A stretch of DNA of 64,000 bases, from positions 2,086,501 through 2,150,500 of the forward strand of contig NZ_CP137636.1 in assembly GCF_036670015.1 (NCBI RefSeq), read 5' to 3'. Below, piece by piece: positions 55,985 to 63,963 of this stretch (positions are counted from its first letter, which is position 1; every line of letters starts with the position of its first letter). Under the pieces are notes generated by a model that saw only the letters and a list, made by a program, of their open reading frames with translations, made no database searches and was not told where the DNA came from. Source of the DNA: Niallia sp. XMNu-256. GTDB lineage: Bacteria; Bacillota; Bacilli; Bacillales; Cytobacillaceae. A program made the translations under genes and the position numbers.

Positions 55985-58534
55985 ATGAAAAAGCTTATCG
56001 CTATTTACCCAGATGCAGTACAGCGAACGAAGGAAAAAGTTCATGATGACATTATTCAATTTTTAAAAACAGAGAAAGAGTTGCCAAGCTTTGATGAGTA
56101 TATGAATAAGCGTAAACATTATGTTGAACAAATTTGGACGAATATTTGGATCAATAAGGCCACAAGTAGTACACCACGCCACGAAAAAAAGCAGTACTTA
56201 CAGCAAAAAGGCTTTGAAACAGAAGGTGTCGATAAAAAGATTATTAATCGCTTATTTAGACAAGAAATCAAAGCTTATCAACCTTTTCCAATTGTGGAAT
56301 GGTTAATTGAAACCTATGCACATAATCATGCAACTTGGCATGACCTATACATACAGGCAAGAAAACTTCATGAACAAGAGTTAGAAAAACAAGCGTTTGA
56401 CAAGGAAAAACAAGGATTGATCCAAGAATTGAGCGAGTCTGTAGAAAAAATCATGATTGAATTGAAGAGTCTATTTTATTTACAAATTAGAAAGTTGGTT
56501 GCTGATAAACTGAAGCTGGATTTCCATACGAATATAAAATATCAGTGGGTCGATCCAAGTCAGATTGAAGAACGGTTAATACCGATCGGGTCATTTCAGC
56601 CTATTAAATATGAAACAATTGGTGAGTTTTTTCAAGAGTTAACAGGCCAAGTTATTCTTAGTGATGCCTGGAGGGGATATGAATATGAGGCCTATTTTGA
56701 TGATTATCAAGATTATATTTATGAAAGTGTCTATCGAATTGTAATAAAAAGTTTAAAAGAGAGGCTACAGGGGGATGTTTTCGTAAAATATGATCCAAAA
56801 GTAGTCGACACTGCGTTAGGCGAATATATTCCAGGTGAGAGTAATTTATTAAGCGAGGAGTTATTTTCCCTTATATACGAAGAAAGAGTAATGGATTTAT
56901 TAAATTTAGCAGAGCTTCCGTTTAATAAACAAAAACATGAAAGAATTTGGATAGAAGATATTAAATTGCGTGAGCGACGGAAGGCAGAAGCAAAGGCGGA
57001 AATTCAGCGGAAGAAAGAAGAAGAGTTGCGCATCATCCATGAAATTTTTCACGTTGAATATAATCCACCTACTGAAAGGAATGTTCGCTACATTCTACAT
57101 ATAGGGGAAACGAATACAGGAAAAACCTACCATGCCTTACAAAAAATGATGAAGGCTGACAGTGGAATTTATTTGGCACCTTTGCGATTATTGGCGTTAG
57201 AGGTTTATGATTACTTAAATACTCATGGAATTTCATGCTCATTAAAGACAGGTGAAGAGGAAAAAATCCAAGCAGATGCTAAACATATATCTTGCACGGT
57301 TGAAATGTTCCATGAGAGAGATCGTTATCAAGTAGTAGTGATTGACGAAGCGCAAATGATTTCAGATAAAGATCGCGGATTTTCATGGTATAAAGCCATT
57401 ACAAAAGCGCAGGCAGAGGAAGTGCATATCATTGCAAGTCGAAATGCAAAAGAGATGTTAGTCGGACTCTTAGGGGATTCTGAGATTGAAATTCATGAAT
57501 ATAAACGAGACATTCCCTTAAAGGTTGAAAAAAAGGAATTTAAATTAAATCAAGTTAAAAAAGGGGATGCACTCATCTGCTTCTCAAGAAAAAGGGTTCT
57601 TGAAACCGCATCAAGATTACAAAATAATGGACATACTGTAAGTATGATATATGGCAGTATGCCTCCTGAAACCCGAAAAAAGCAAGTTGAAAGATTTTTT
57701 AAGGGCGAAACCAAAGTGATCGTAGCTACAGATGCCATTGGGATGGGATTAAATTTGCCGATACAACGAATCGTTTTTTTGGAAAATCAAAAGTTTGATG
57801 GAACCTCAAGGCGGGTATTAAAATCTCAAGAAGTGAAACAAATTGCTGGACGTGCAGGCCGAAAAGGAATTTATGATATTGGAAAAGTTGCTTTTACCGA
57901 AAACATCGGCTTAATGAAAAAATTATTACAGCAAGAGGACGAGCCCATTCATACCTTTACGATTGCTCCAACAAACAATATTTTTGAACGGTTTCAAAAA
58001 TATTATCGAGACCTTGGAACTTTTTTTGAGCTTTGGGATAAATTTAAAAGTCCTAAAGGAACGAAGAAAGCAACTTTAGCTGAGGAAAAGGAATTATATA
58101 AACTCATTCGTGGTTCAGAATTAGAAGCAAGATTATCATTGATCGATCTATATGGTTTATTGCATTTGCCTTTTTCAACAAGAGAACCTGAGTTAATAAA
58201 ACAGTGGCAAAAGACGGTTGAAGCAATCGTTGAAAAACGAGAATTGCCTGAGCCAAAAATCAAAAAACGTACATTGGAAGATCTAGAATTAACTTATAAG
58301 GCGATTGGTCTTCATTTATTATTTTTATACCGCTTAAATGAGCGGACAGAGGGCTATTATTGGGAAAGGCAGCGTTTGGAAATCAGTGACTTAGTTCATG
58401 AAAAATTAAAAACCGAGGTAAAAAAGATCCAAAAAAGATGTCGAAATTGTAATAGAACCCTGCCGTGGGAACATCGCTTTCAAATTTGTAATGACTGTTA
58501 TGAACAAAAATATAGCAATTACTATGAGTATTAA
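55985..58534 (+). CDS. SUV3-like superfamily 2 RNA/DNA helicase with Zn ribbon tail
   Basis: 849 residues. A large N-terminal region (about 1-365) is unlike known domains, ending in a charged helix (KLRERRKAEAKAEIQRKKEEELR). The helicase core follows: Walker A GETNTGKT at 374-381, YLAPLRLLALEVYD (motif Ia), motif II DEAQ at 454-457, ICFSRKRV, ATDAIGMGLNLP and motif VI QIAGRAGRKG from 619. GETNTGKT, DEAQ and this motif VI are typical of SUV3. The C-terminus CRNCNRTLPWEHRFQICNDC is a Cys4 zinc ribbon. SUV3 acts with an exonuclease in mitochondrial RNA decay; the bacterial substrate is unknown. Start ATG 55985 follows AAAGGGG. Confidence 0.85.
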   Translation: MKKLIAIYPDAVQRTKEKVHDDIIQFLKTEKELPSFDEYMNKRKHYVEQIWTNIWINKATSSTPRHEKKQYLQQKGFETEGVDKKIINRLFRQEIKAYQPFPIVEWLIETYAHNHATWHDLYIQARKLHEQELEKQAFDKEKQGLIQELSESVEKIMIELKSLFYLQIRKLVADKLKLDFHTNIKYQWVDPSQIEERLIPIGSFQPIKYETIGEFFQELTGQVILSDAWRGYEYEAYFDDYQDYIYESVYRIVIKSLKERLQGDVFVKYDPKVVDTALGEYIPGESNLLSEELFSLIYEERVMDLLNLAELPFNKQKHERIWIEDIKLRERRKAEAKAEIQRKKEEELRIIHEIFHVEYNPPTERNVRYILHIGETNTGKTYHALQKMMKADSGIYLAPLRLLALEVYDYLNTHGISCSLKTGEEEKIQADAKHISCTVEMFHERDRYQVVVIDEAQMISDKDRGFSWYKAITKAQAEEVHIIASRNAKEMLVGLLGDSEIEIHEYKRDIPLKVEKKEFKLNQVKKGDALICFSRKRVLETASRLQNNGHTVSMIYGSMPPETRKKQVERFFKGETKVIVATDAIGMGLNLPIQRIVFLENQKFDGTSRRVLKSQEVKQIAGRAGRKGIYDIGKVAFTENIGLMKKLLQQEDEPIHTFTIAPTNNIFERFQKYYRDLGTFFELWDKFKSPKGTKKATLAEEKELYKLIRGSELEARLSLIDLYGLLHLPFSTREPELIKQWQKTVEAIVEKRELPEPKIKKRTLEDLELTYKAIGLHLLFLYRLNERTEGYYWERQRLEISDLVHEKLKTEVKKIQKRCRNCNRTLPWEHRFQICNDCYEQKYSNYYEY

Positions 58535-58686
58535 TCCCTTTTTACAAGCGAAAAGTAAAATGACAGGAATGAACATTTAAGATGATTTAAATCCATTTAA
58601 TATTGTTCCTATATGGTACATTAAATGAGAAATATTATCGCTAGTAAATATTTTATCAAGTAACTAATAAACTAGAGGTGAATTCT

Positions 58687-59001
58687 GTGAGCAAAGAATT
58701 GGTAGATCGAATATATGAAGTACTTGAAGAAGTAATGGATCCTGAGTTAGGGATAGATATTGTCAACTTAGGACTGGTTTATGAAGTGGAAGTAAACGAA
58801 GAAAAACAAGCATTCATAAAAATGACGATGACCTCAATGGGATGTCCAATGGCTGGACAAATCTTAGCAGATGCGAAAATGAAAGTTTCTATGAATATAA
58901 AGGAATTAACGGATATTCAAATCGATATTGTTTGGAATCCGCCATGGGGAAAAGAGCGAATGTCTCGATATGCGAAAATCGCTCTTGGTGTACCAGAATA
59001 A
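58687..59001 (+). CDS. DUF59/PaaD-like metal-sulfur cluster assembly factor
   Basis: 104 residues from GTG 58687, 6 nt after AGAGGTG; the GTG at 58678 is part of that site. MIP18/DUF59 fold: VMDPELGIDIVNLGLVYEVEV, MTMTSMGCPMAGQILADA with the conserved Cys, and VWNPPWGKERMSRYAKIALG. Relatives (SufT, PaaD, YitW) help load Fe-S clusters or mature phenylacetyl-CoA oxygenase. It could be the stand-alone YitW type. Its position next to an aromatic catabolism cluster may be chance. Confidence 0.88.
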   Translation: MSKELVDRIYEVLEEVMDPELGIDIVNLGLVYEVEVNEEKQAFIKMTMTSMGCPMAGQILADAKMKVSMNIKELTDIQIDIVWNPPWGKERMSRYAKIALGVPE

Positions 59002-59007
59002 TAAAAA

Positions 59008-59040
59008 GAGACACTTGGCAGCTTGCTAAGTGTCGTTTTT
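59008..59040. terminator. Terminator
   Basis: GACACTTGGCA and TGCTAAGTGTC-type arms (59010-59034) with TTTTT; shared by convergent DUF59 and iclR genes. Confidence 0.75.
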
Positions 59041-59041
59041 G

Positions 59042-59818
59042 TTATTCTCTGTAACCTAAGTTCTCAGAGATTTCTTTACATGCATGTTTAATTTTTCTTG
59101 CAATGGTCGGAATTTTACTGCGTTGAATTCTTTGAATCGGACCAACGATTGAAAGGGCACTAACTACTTTACCAGTATAATCATAGATCGGTGCTGCAAT
59201 TGTAATGACACCTTCGGAAAACTCCTCAATACTATATGCATAACCATCTTTTCGAATTTCATCTAAATGCTGCCGTAAAACAGTTGGGTTTGTAATCGTA
59301 TTTTTTGTATATTGCTTAAGTCCATTATCGATAATTTTATCAACCATATAGTCACTACCATATGCCATTAGTACTTTTCCAGAGCTTGTACAATAAGCCG
59401 GGTTTCGTTTACCAATATGCGTTAAAAACCTTACAGGGTGAGAACATTCTACTTTTTGTAAATACACAATATCTAAATGATCAAATATTGAAATGTGAGC
59501 AGTTTCCCCAATCTGCTCTACTAGTTTATTAAGAATCGGCTGTGATTCTCGATAAACATCTATATTGCTATTCAGCACACCGCTTAATGTTAAAATTGAC
59601 AAACCTAGTCGATATTTTTTCGTTTCGGAATCTTTATCAACAAATCCCTCACTAGCAAGCGTGGCCATTGTCCGGCTAACCGTACTTTTATTTAAATCTA
59701 ATTGTCTAGCAATATCGGTTACTTTTTTTTCGGGTTCGTCCATTGTAAAGCTATTTAATATCCTTAAAGCATTTTTAACAGAAGAAAGGTAATTTTCTTC
59801 TGTACTTTTTTGTCCCAT
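59042..59818 (-). CDS. IclR-family transcriptional regulator
   Basis: 258 residues. N-terminal winged helix (ALRILNSFTMDEPEKKVTDIARQLDLNKSTVSRTMATLASEGFV) and C-terminal IclR ligand domain (GETAHISIFDHLDIVYLQKVE, LMAYGSDYMVDKI, YAYSIEEFSEGVITIAAPIYD). Start ATG 59818 follows AGGAGGAATA. It is divergent from the catechol-pathway genes, the usual arrangement for a local regulator; aromatic acids or pathway intermediates are likely ligands. Matching TATATGAAA half-sites occur at 59879-59887 and 60041-60049, with an inverted one at 60014-60022, between the two genes. Confidence 0.88.
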   Translation of the reverse strand: MGQKSTEENYLSSVKNALRILNSFTMDEPEKKVTDIARQLDLNKSTVSRTMATLASEGFVDKDSETKKYRLGLSILTLSGVLNSNIDVYRESQPILNKLVEQIGETAHISIFDHLDIVYLQKVECSHPVRFLTHIGKRNPAYCTSSGKVLMAYGSDYMVDKIIDNGLKQYTKNTITNPTVLRQHLDEIRKDGYAYSIEEFSEGVITIAAPIYDYTGKVVSALSIVGPIQRIQRSKIPTIARKIKHACKEISENLGYRE

Positions 59819-60013
59819 TATTATTCCTCCTGTATTAAATCTCTCCCATAATTTCGTATAGCCAAACGAATGTTGTTCTATATGAAAATATATCAGAAAT
59901 TTTTTAAAAAAGAAAGAATAATAAATTCTAAAAATTTAATATATTAGTATATTTGTATTTTATGTATTATAATGAATTTAATGAAAAAATAATTTATTGA
60001 AAATATATTTATT

Positions 60014-60050
60014 GTTTCATATGGAGCAACAAAGGAGTTGTATATGAAAC
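60014..60050 (+). promoter_or_regulatory. Palindrome before the semialdehyde dehydrogenase gene
   Basis: GTTTCATAT (60014-60022) and ATATGAAAC (60042-60050) are a perfect 9-bp inverted repeat with inner CAAC/GTTG. A sigma-A-like -10 box TATAAT lies at 59968-59973. As DNA it is a candidate IclR operator; as RNA it would place the ribosome-binding site AAAGGAG of the leader ORF in the loop and its ATG in the stem. Confidence 0.55.
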
Positions 60051-60097
60051 GCGCAAGCGTTATCATAAGAACAGTTAAAGAATTCAATATTGTTTAA
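60044..60097 (+). CDS. Possible 17-residue leader peptide
   Basis: ATG 60044 follows AAAGGAG by 6 nt and encodes MKRASVIIRTVKEFNIV, ending 21 nt before the dehydrogenase start. A strong ribosome-binding site and close placement suggest a translated leader, perhaps coupling translation to the hairpin at 60014. It may instead be a chance ORF. Confidence 0.4.
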   Translation: MKRASVIIRTVKEFNIV

Positions 60098-60118
60098 AAA
60101 TAAGGAGGAGTTAGAAAA

Positions 60119-61606
60119 ATGGCAGTTGAAACTAAGAGCTCTATTGTTGAACGTATTGTAGAACCGTTTGATTGTTTACATTTTATTGATGGTAAGTTTG
60201 TAGAATCAGTAGATAAAAAGACTTTTAATAATGTTAACCCTGTAACAGAAGAAGTATATGGTACGGTTGCAGAAGGAAGCGCAGCTGATATTGATTTAGC
60301 AGTTGCAGCGGCAAAACGTGCGTTTGAAGAAGGACCATGGGGGAAAATGAGCACACAAGAACGCTCAAAGATTATCCGCAAAGTTGGCGATATTCTAGAG
60401 GAAAGACAAGAAGAGATCGCCCAACTTGAATCATTAGATACAGGTAAACATCTTAAATTCTCACGTCACGTTGATGCTCCACGTGCAGCAGCAAACTTTC
60501 ATTTCTTTGCTGACTATATGATTTCTGTTGGTACAGAATCATATCAAGATGAAGTGAATAATGCACTTAACTATGGCTACCGTCGCCCAATTGGAGTAGT
60601 TGGTTTAATCCAACCGTGGAATCTACCACTATTTTTATTAACTTGGAAATTGGCTCCAGCTCTAGCAGCGGGATGTACAGTTGTTATTAAACCATCTGAA
60701 TTAACACCAATGACTGCTACAAAATTAATGGAAATTCTTAAAGAAGCTGGTGTTCCAGACGGAGTTGTTAACTTAGTTCACGGGTTTGGACAAGGTGCTG
60801 GAAGCGCGATTAACAAACACCCTGATATCGCAGGTATTGGTTTTATCGGGCAAGTTGCAACTGGGGCTAAGATTATGGAAGAAGCTGCTCCAACATTGAA
60901 GAAACTTTCCTTTGAATTAGGCGGTAAAAACCCTAATATCATTTTTGAAGATGTAGATATTGATGAAGTGGTTGCTACTACGATTCGATCAAGTTTTACA
61001 AACCAAGGTGAAGTTTGTGTCTGCGGTGAAAACATTTTTGTTCAACGTTCCATCTATGATGAATTTGTTGAAAAATTAGCAGCTAAAACAAGAGAATTAA
61101 AAGTTGGTAACCCATTTGATTTGGATTATGACCAAGGGGCATTAGTTGCAAAAGTACATTACGATAAAGTAATGAGTTACTTTAAACTTGCAGAAGAAGA
61201 AGGCGGAACTTTCGTTACAGGCGGAAAGCGTCCTGAAGGATTAGATAAAGGATATTTCGTTGAGCCAACAATTATTACGGGCTTAGAATATGGCGCTCGT
61301 TGTACGCGTGAGGAAATTTTTGGACCAGTTGTTTCAATCATTCCATTTGATACTGAAGAAGAAGTTATTGCGATGGCAAACGATAGTCGTGTTGGATTAA
61401 GTAATACAATCTGGACTAACGATATCCGTCGTGCGCACCGTGTAGCACAATCAGTCGAATCTGGATTATCTTATATCAACTGCTGGTTCGTTCGTGATTT
61501 CAGAACTCCATTTGGCGGTACAAAAGACAGTGGACTTGGCCGTGTTGGAGGCGTTCATAGCTGGGAGTTCTACACAGAGTTAACGAATATTTGTGTGAAA
61601 TTATAA
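60119..61606 (+). CDS. 2-hydroxymuconate-semialdehyde dehydrogenase
   Basis: 495-residue NAD-dependent aldehyde dehydrogenase. Visible: PIGVVGLIQPWNLPLFLLTWKLAPALAAGC, IKPSELTP, GFIGQVATGAKIM, LSFELGGKNPNIIFEDVDID, catalytic Cys300 in NQGEVCVCGE, EEIFGPVVSI and GLSYINCWFVRDFRTPFGGTKDSGLGRVGG. This group includes XylG/DmpC and 2-aminomuconate-semialdehyde dehydrogenase (AmnC); hydratase, decarboxylase and tautomerase genes downstream fit the oxidative branch of catechol meta-cleavage. The ring-cleaving dioxygenase is not in the window, and the aminomuconate role cannot be excluded. Start follows AAGGAGGAG. Confidence 0.88.
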   Translation: MAVETKSSIVERIVEPFDCLHFIDGKFVESVDKKTFNNVNPVTEEVYGTVAEGSAADIDLAVAAAKRAFEEGPWGKMSTQERSKIIRKVGDILEERQEEIAQLESLDTGKHLKFSRHVDAPRAAANFHFFADYMISVGTESYQDEVNNALNYGYRRPIGVVGLIQPWNLPLFLLTWKLAPALAAGCTVVIKPSELTPMTATKLMEILKEAGVPDGVVNLVHGFGQGAGSAINKHPDIAGIGFIGQVATGAKIMEEAAPTLKKLSFELGGKNPNIIFEDVDIDEVVATTIRSSFTNQGEVCVCGENIFVQRSIYDEFVEKLAAKTRELKVGNPFDLDYDQGALVAKVHYDKVMSYFKLAEEEGGTFVTGGKRPEGLDKGYFVEPTIITGLEYGARCTREEIFGPVVSIIPFDTEEEVIAMANDSRVGLSNTIWTNDIRRAHRVAQSVESGLSYINCWFVRDFRTPFGGTKDSGLGRVGGVHSWEFYTELTNICVKL

Positions 61607-61648
61607 TTTCGCTCCGCCGAACGAGTTTGATTGTATACAATAACGCTC

Positions 61649-61686
61649 ACTGTTGCACGGTTCCATGATGAGTACCGTGCAACAGT
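61649..61686 (+). other. 13-bp hairpin between dehydrogenase and hydratase genes
   Basis: ACTGTTGCACGGT (61649-61661) and ACCGTGCAACAGT (61674-61686) pair perfectly with a 12-nt loop. No T-run follows, so it is more likely to stabilise or process the message than to terminate it. Confidence 0.65.
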
Positions 61687-61746
61687 TGTAACTAATAAAT
61701 AGGCATGGTGTTTAACTATACATATTGATAGAAAGGGTGTATTAGA

Positions 61747-62523
61747 TTGTCTAAAATTCAGGAATTTGCAGCACAATTGCTGAAAGCTGAAGAAACAAAA
61801 GTCGGCATCGATCCGATCATCGCATCTGACCCGGAAATTACTGTTGATGATGCATATTATATTCAATTAGAAAATATTAACAAGAAAGTATCAGAAGGCC
61901 AAAAAATTGTTGGTAAGAAAATTGGGCTGACTTCAGTAGCTGTTCAAAAAATGTTAGGTGTTGATGAGCCTGATTATGGTCATCTATTAGACACGATGGT
62001 AGTCGAAAACGGTGGAACGATTGATGTTAAAGACATGCTTCAACCAAAAGTAGAAGGTGAAATTGCATTTATTTTGAAGGAAGATTTAAAGGGACCTAAT
62101 GTGACAGCGGTTGATGTTATACAGGCGACTGATTATGTGGTTCCTGCTTTAGAAATCGTAGACAGCCGTGTCCAAGATTGGAAGATTTCCTTACGTGATA
62201 CAGTTGCCGATAATGCATCTTCTGGGCTTTATGTCTTAGGTGGAAAACCAACAAAACTTGAGGATGTTGATCTTGAAACTGTTGGAATGGTGCTATACCA
62301 AAATGGTGAGGTTGCTAATACAGGCGTAGGTGCAGCTGTACTTGGAAGCCCAGCAACATCTGTTGCATGGCTAGCAAACCGTTTAGCAGATTATGATATT
62401 TCATTAAAAGCTGGAGAAGTTATTTTATCTGGAGCACTTTCTGGAATGGTCGTAGCAAACTCTGGAGATAACTTTGTTGCTAGATTTGCTCACTTAGGTC
62501 AAGTAAGCGTTAACTTTAAATAA
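61747..62523 (+). CDS. 2-oxopent-4-enoate hydratase (XylJ/DmpE-like)
   Basis: 258 residues from TTG 61747 behind GAAAGGGTG. Fumarylacetoacetase-like hydratase fold: KIVGKKIGLTSVAVQKMLGVDEPDYGHLLDTM, QPKVEGEIAFILKEDL (the metal-binding E-x-E), VVPALEIVDSRVQDW, ADNASSGLYVLGG and EVILSGALSGMV. Adds water to 2-oxopent-4-enoate to give 4-hydroxy-2-oxovalerate. Assigned as hydratase rather than decarboxylase from its pairing with the gene at 62769; the two are paralogues. Confidence 0.85.
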   Translation: MSKIQEFAAQLLKAEETKVGIDPIIASDPEITVDDAYYIQLENINKKVSEGQKIVGKKIGLTSVAVQKMLGVDEPDYGHLLDTMVVENGGTIDVKDMLQPKVEGEIAFILKEDLKGPNVTAVDVIQATDYVVPALEIVDSRVQDWKISLRDTVADNASSGLYVLGGKPTKLEDVDLETVGMVLYQNGEVANTGVGAAVLGSPATSVAWLANRLADYDISLKAGEVILSGALSGMVVANSGDNFVARFAHLGQVSVNFK

Positions 62524-62710
62524 AGTGAAACTTCCATCAATAAGAGGTTTTTCCTCACTGATGGAAAGCCTTAGGCAACAACGTTCTGGTCACGAAAAGT
62601 TGCCAAAGGTGTAATTTAGTCTGAATTCAAGCAGGAAATTTTACGGCAATTGGTCCCCACTTATTTTTTGTAATATACTAAGAATTTTTTGGGGGCATAC
62701 TGCCCGTTAA
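62521..62710 (-). repeat. Intergenic two-hairpin repeat, copy D
   Basis: Reverse-orientation copy. Its first TAA is the stop codon of the hydratase gene. Hairpin TTCCATCA/TGATGGAA with GAGG/CCTC inside (62532-62556 region), AAGCCTTAGGCAAC, TGGTCACG, TAATTTAGTCTGAATTC, and a left hairpin ending TGCCCGTTAA at 62701-62710. Its reverse complement aligns along its length with the copy at 39932. Confidence 0.8.
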
Positions 62711-62768
62711 GAATGGAATAAGCGAGTGTAACAGTTTAATAGATATGTTTTACAAGGAGGAAGTATAA

Positions 62769-63551
62769 ATGTCGAGTGAAATCATTAAGCAAATTGCAGA
62801 TTATTTAGTATCGGCAGAAGTCGAAAAACGTGAAGTGGTGAAAGTTACGTCAACTATTAAGCCGGACTTAACAGTAGAGGAAGCTTATCAAGCACAAGAA
62901 TTACTTGTACAGAAAAAATTAGACGAAGGCCATAAAATTGTTGGTCCAAAAATGGGCTTAACAAGTAAAGCAAAATGGGACCAAATGGGTGTTGAAGAAC
63001 CGATTTACGGTTATGTTTTTGATTATATGTTAGTTGATAATGGTGGAGTTGTTCCATATCAAATTCATCCAAAAGTAGAAGCTGAAATTGCTTTCCTAAT
63101 TGGTGAAGATATTGAGGGACCTGGGATTACTGGTGCGCAAGTGCTAGCGAAGACAGAATATGTCTTACCTGCCCTTGAAATTATTGATAGCCGTTATGAA
63201 AACTTTAATTTCACCTTAACTGATGTTATTGCTGATAATGCGTCAACATCAAGAGTTGTGTTCGGAAACACATTAAGAAAACCAAGCGAATTTGATTTAG
63301 AATTAGTAGGATCAACTTTATCAATCAATGGTCAAATTAAAGAATTGGGTGCTGGTGCAGCTGTATTAGGTCACCCTGCAAATGCGATTGCAGTTCTTGC
63401 TAATATGCTTGCAAGAAAAGGAGAAAAGATTAAAAAAGGTGACCTCATTTTATCTGGTGCTTTAACTAGTGCTGTGTTGTTAAATGTAGGGGACTTTGTA
63501 AGTGCAAAATTTGATGGCCTAGGTGAAGTAACTTTTACTGTTGGTGAATAA
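62769..63551 (+). CDS. 4-oxalocrotonate decarboxylase (XylI/DmpH-like)
   Basis: 260 residues, paralogue of the preceding hydratase. Visible: HKIVGPKMGLTSKAKWDQMGVEEPIYGYVFDYM, HPKVEAEIAFLIGEDI, YVLPALEIIDSRYENFNF, ADNASTSRVVFG, LGAGAAVLGHPANAIAVLANML and DLILSGALTSAV. The SKAKxxQMGV segment is typical of the decarboxylase subgroup. It decarboxylates 4-oxalocrotonate to 2-oxopent-4-enoate and normally forms a complex with the hydratase to channel the unstable product. Start ATG 62769 follows AAGGAGGAAG. Confidence 0.85.
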   Translation: MSSEIIKQIADYLVSAEVEKREVVKVTSTIKPDLTVEEAYQAQELLVQKKLDEGHKIVGPKMGLTSKAKWDQMGVEEPIYGYVFDYMLVDNGGVVPYQIHPKVEAEIAFLIGEDIEGPGITGAQVLAKTEYVLPALEIIDSRYENFNFTLTDVIADNASTSRVVFGNTLRKPSEFDLELVGSTLSINGQIKELGAGAAVLGHPANAIAVLANMLARKGEKIKKGDLILSGALTSAVLLNVGDFVSAKFDGLGEVTFTVGE

Positions 63552-63739
63552 AGTGAGCTTCCATCAGTGGATGGTTCTTTTCCCTGATGGTTAGTCACGC
63601 AGAGCCTGATTGATTTATCTAAGGGCTAAAGCCTAAAGATAAACCTTATTTCACCAATTGAACCTTTACTGGCAGTTGATCCCTTCCTACAATTAATTAT
63701 TTCTTAGTATCTTGGAGTAGGGATTTTACTGCCAGTTAA
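63549..63739 (-). repeat. Intergenic two-hairpin repeat, copy E
   Basis: Reverse-orientation copy starting in the decarboxylase stop codon (TAAAGTGAGCTTCCATCA). Shares AGTCACGCAGAGCCTGATTG and ATTTATCTAAGGGCTAAAGC with the copy at 44958, and an ACTGGCAGT...ACTGCCAGT left hairpin at its far end. Confidence 0.8.
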
Positions 63740-63771
63740 GAGTGGGATAATCAAACGAAAGGATGTTCAAT

Positions 63772-63963
63772 ATGCCATTAATTCAAATCAATATAATGGA
63801 AGGCAGACCGCCTGAAAAAGTAACAGAATTGATTGCTAATGTAACAGACACTGTGTCTGAAACCTTGAATGCTCCAAAGGAAAATGTTCGTGTTCTTGTA
63901 ACTGAAATGCCCAAAACTCACTGGGGAATTGCAGGACGACCAGCTTCCGAAGTCAGAAAATAA
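63772..63963 (+). CDS. 4-oxalocrotonate tautomerase (2-hydroxymuconate tautomerase)
   Basis: 63 codons from ATG 63772 behind GAAAGGATG; the frame opens at 63763 but the enzyme needs Pro directly after Met. The mature protein starts PLIQINIMEGR: Pro1 is the catalytic base, and Arg11 and Arg39 (NVRVLVTEM) bind substrate; position 50 is Trp. It isomerises 2-hydroxymuconate to 4-oxalocrotonate, linking the dehydrogenase to the decarboxylase. Last gene before the window end; an aldolase and acylating aldehyde dehydrogenase would be expected further on. Confidence 0.9.
   Translation: MPLIQINIMEGRPPEKVTELIANVTDTVSETLNAPKENVRVLVTEMPKTHWGIAGRPASEVRK

Noticed and set aside
62521-63739. Possible CRISPR array because repeats recur
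   Set aside because: The repeats are about 190 bp, few, diverged and separated by genes; there are no spacers or cas genes.
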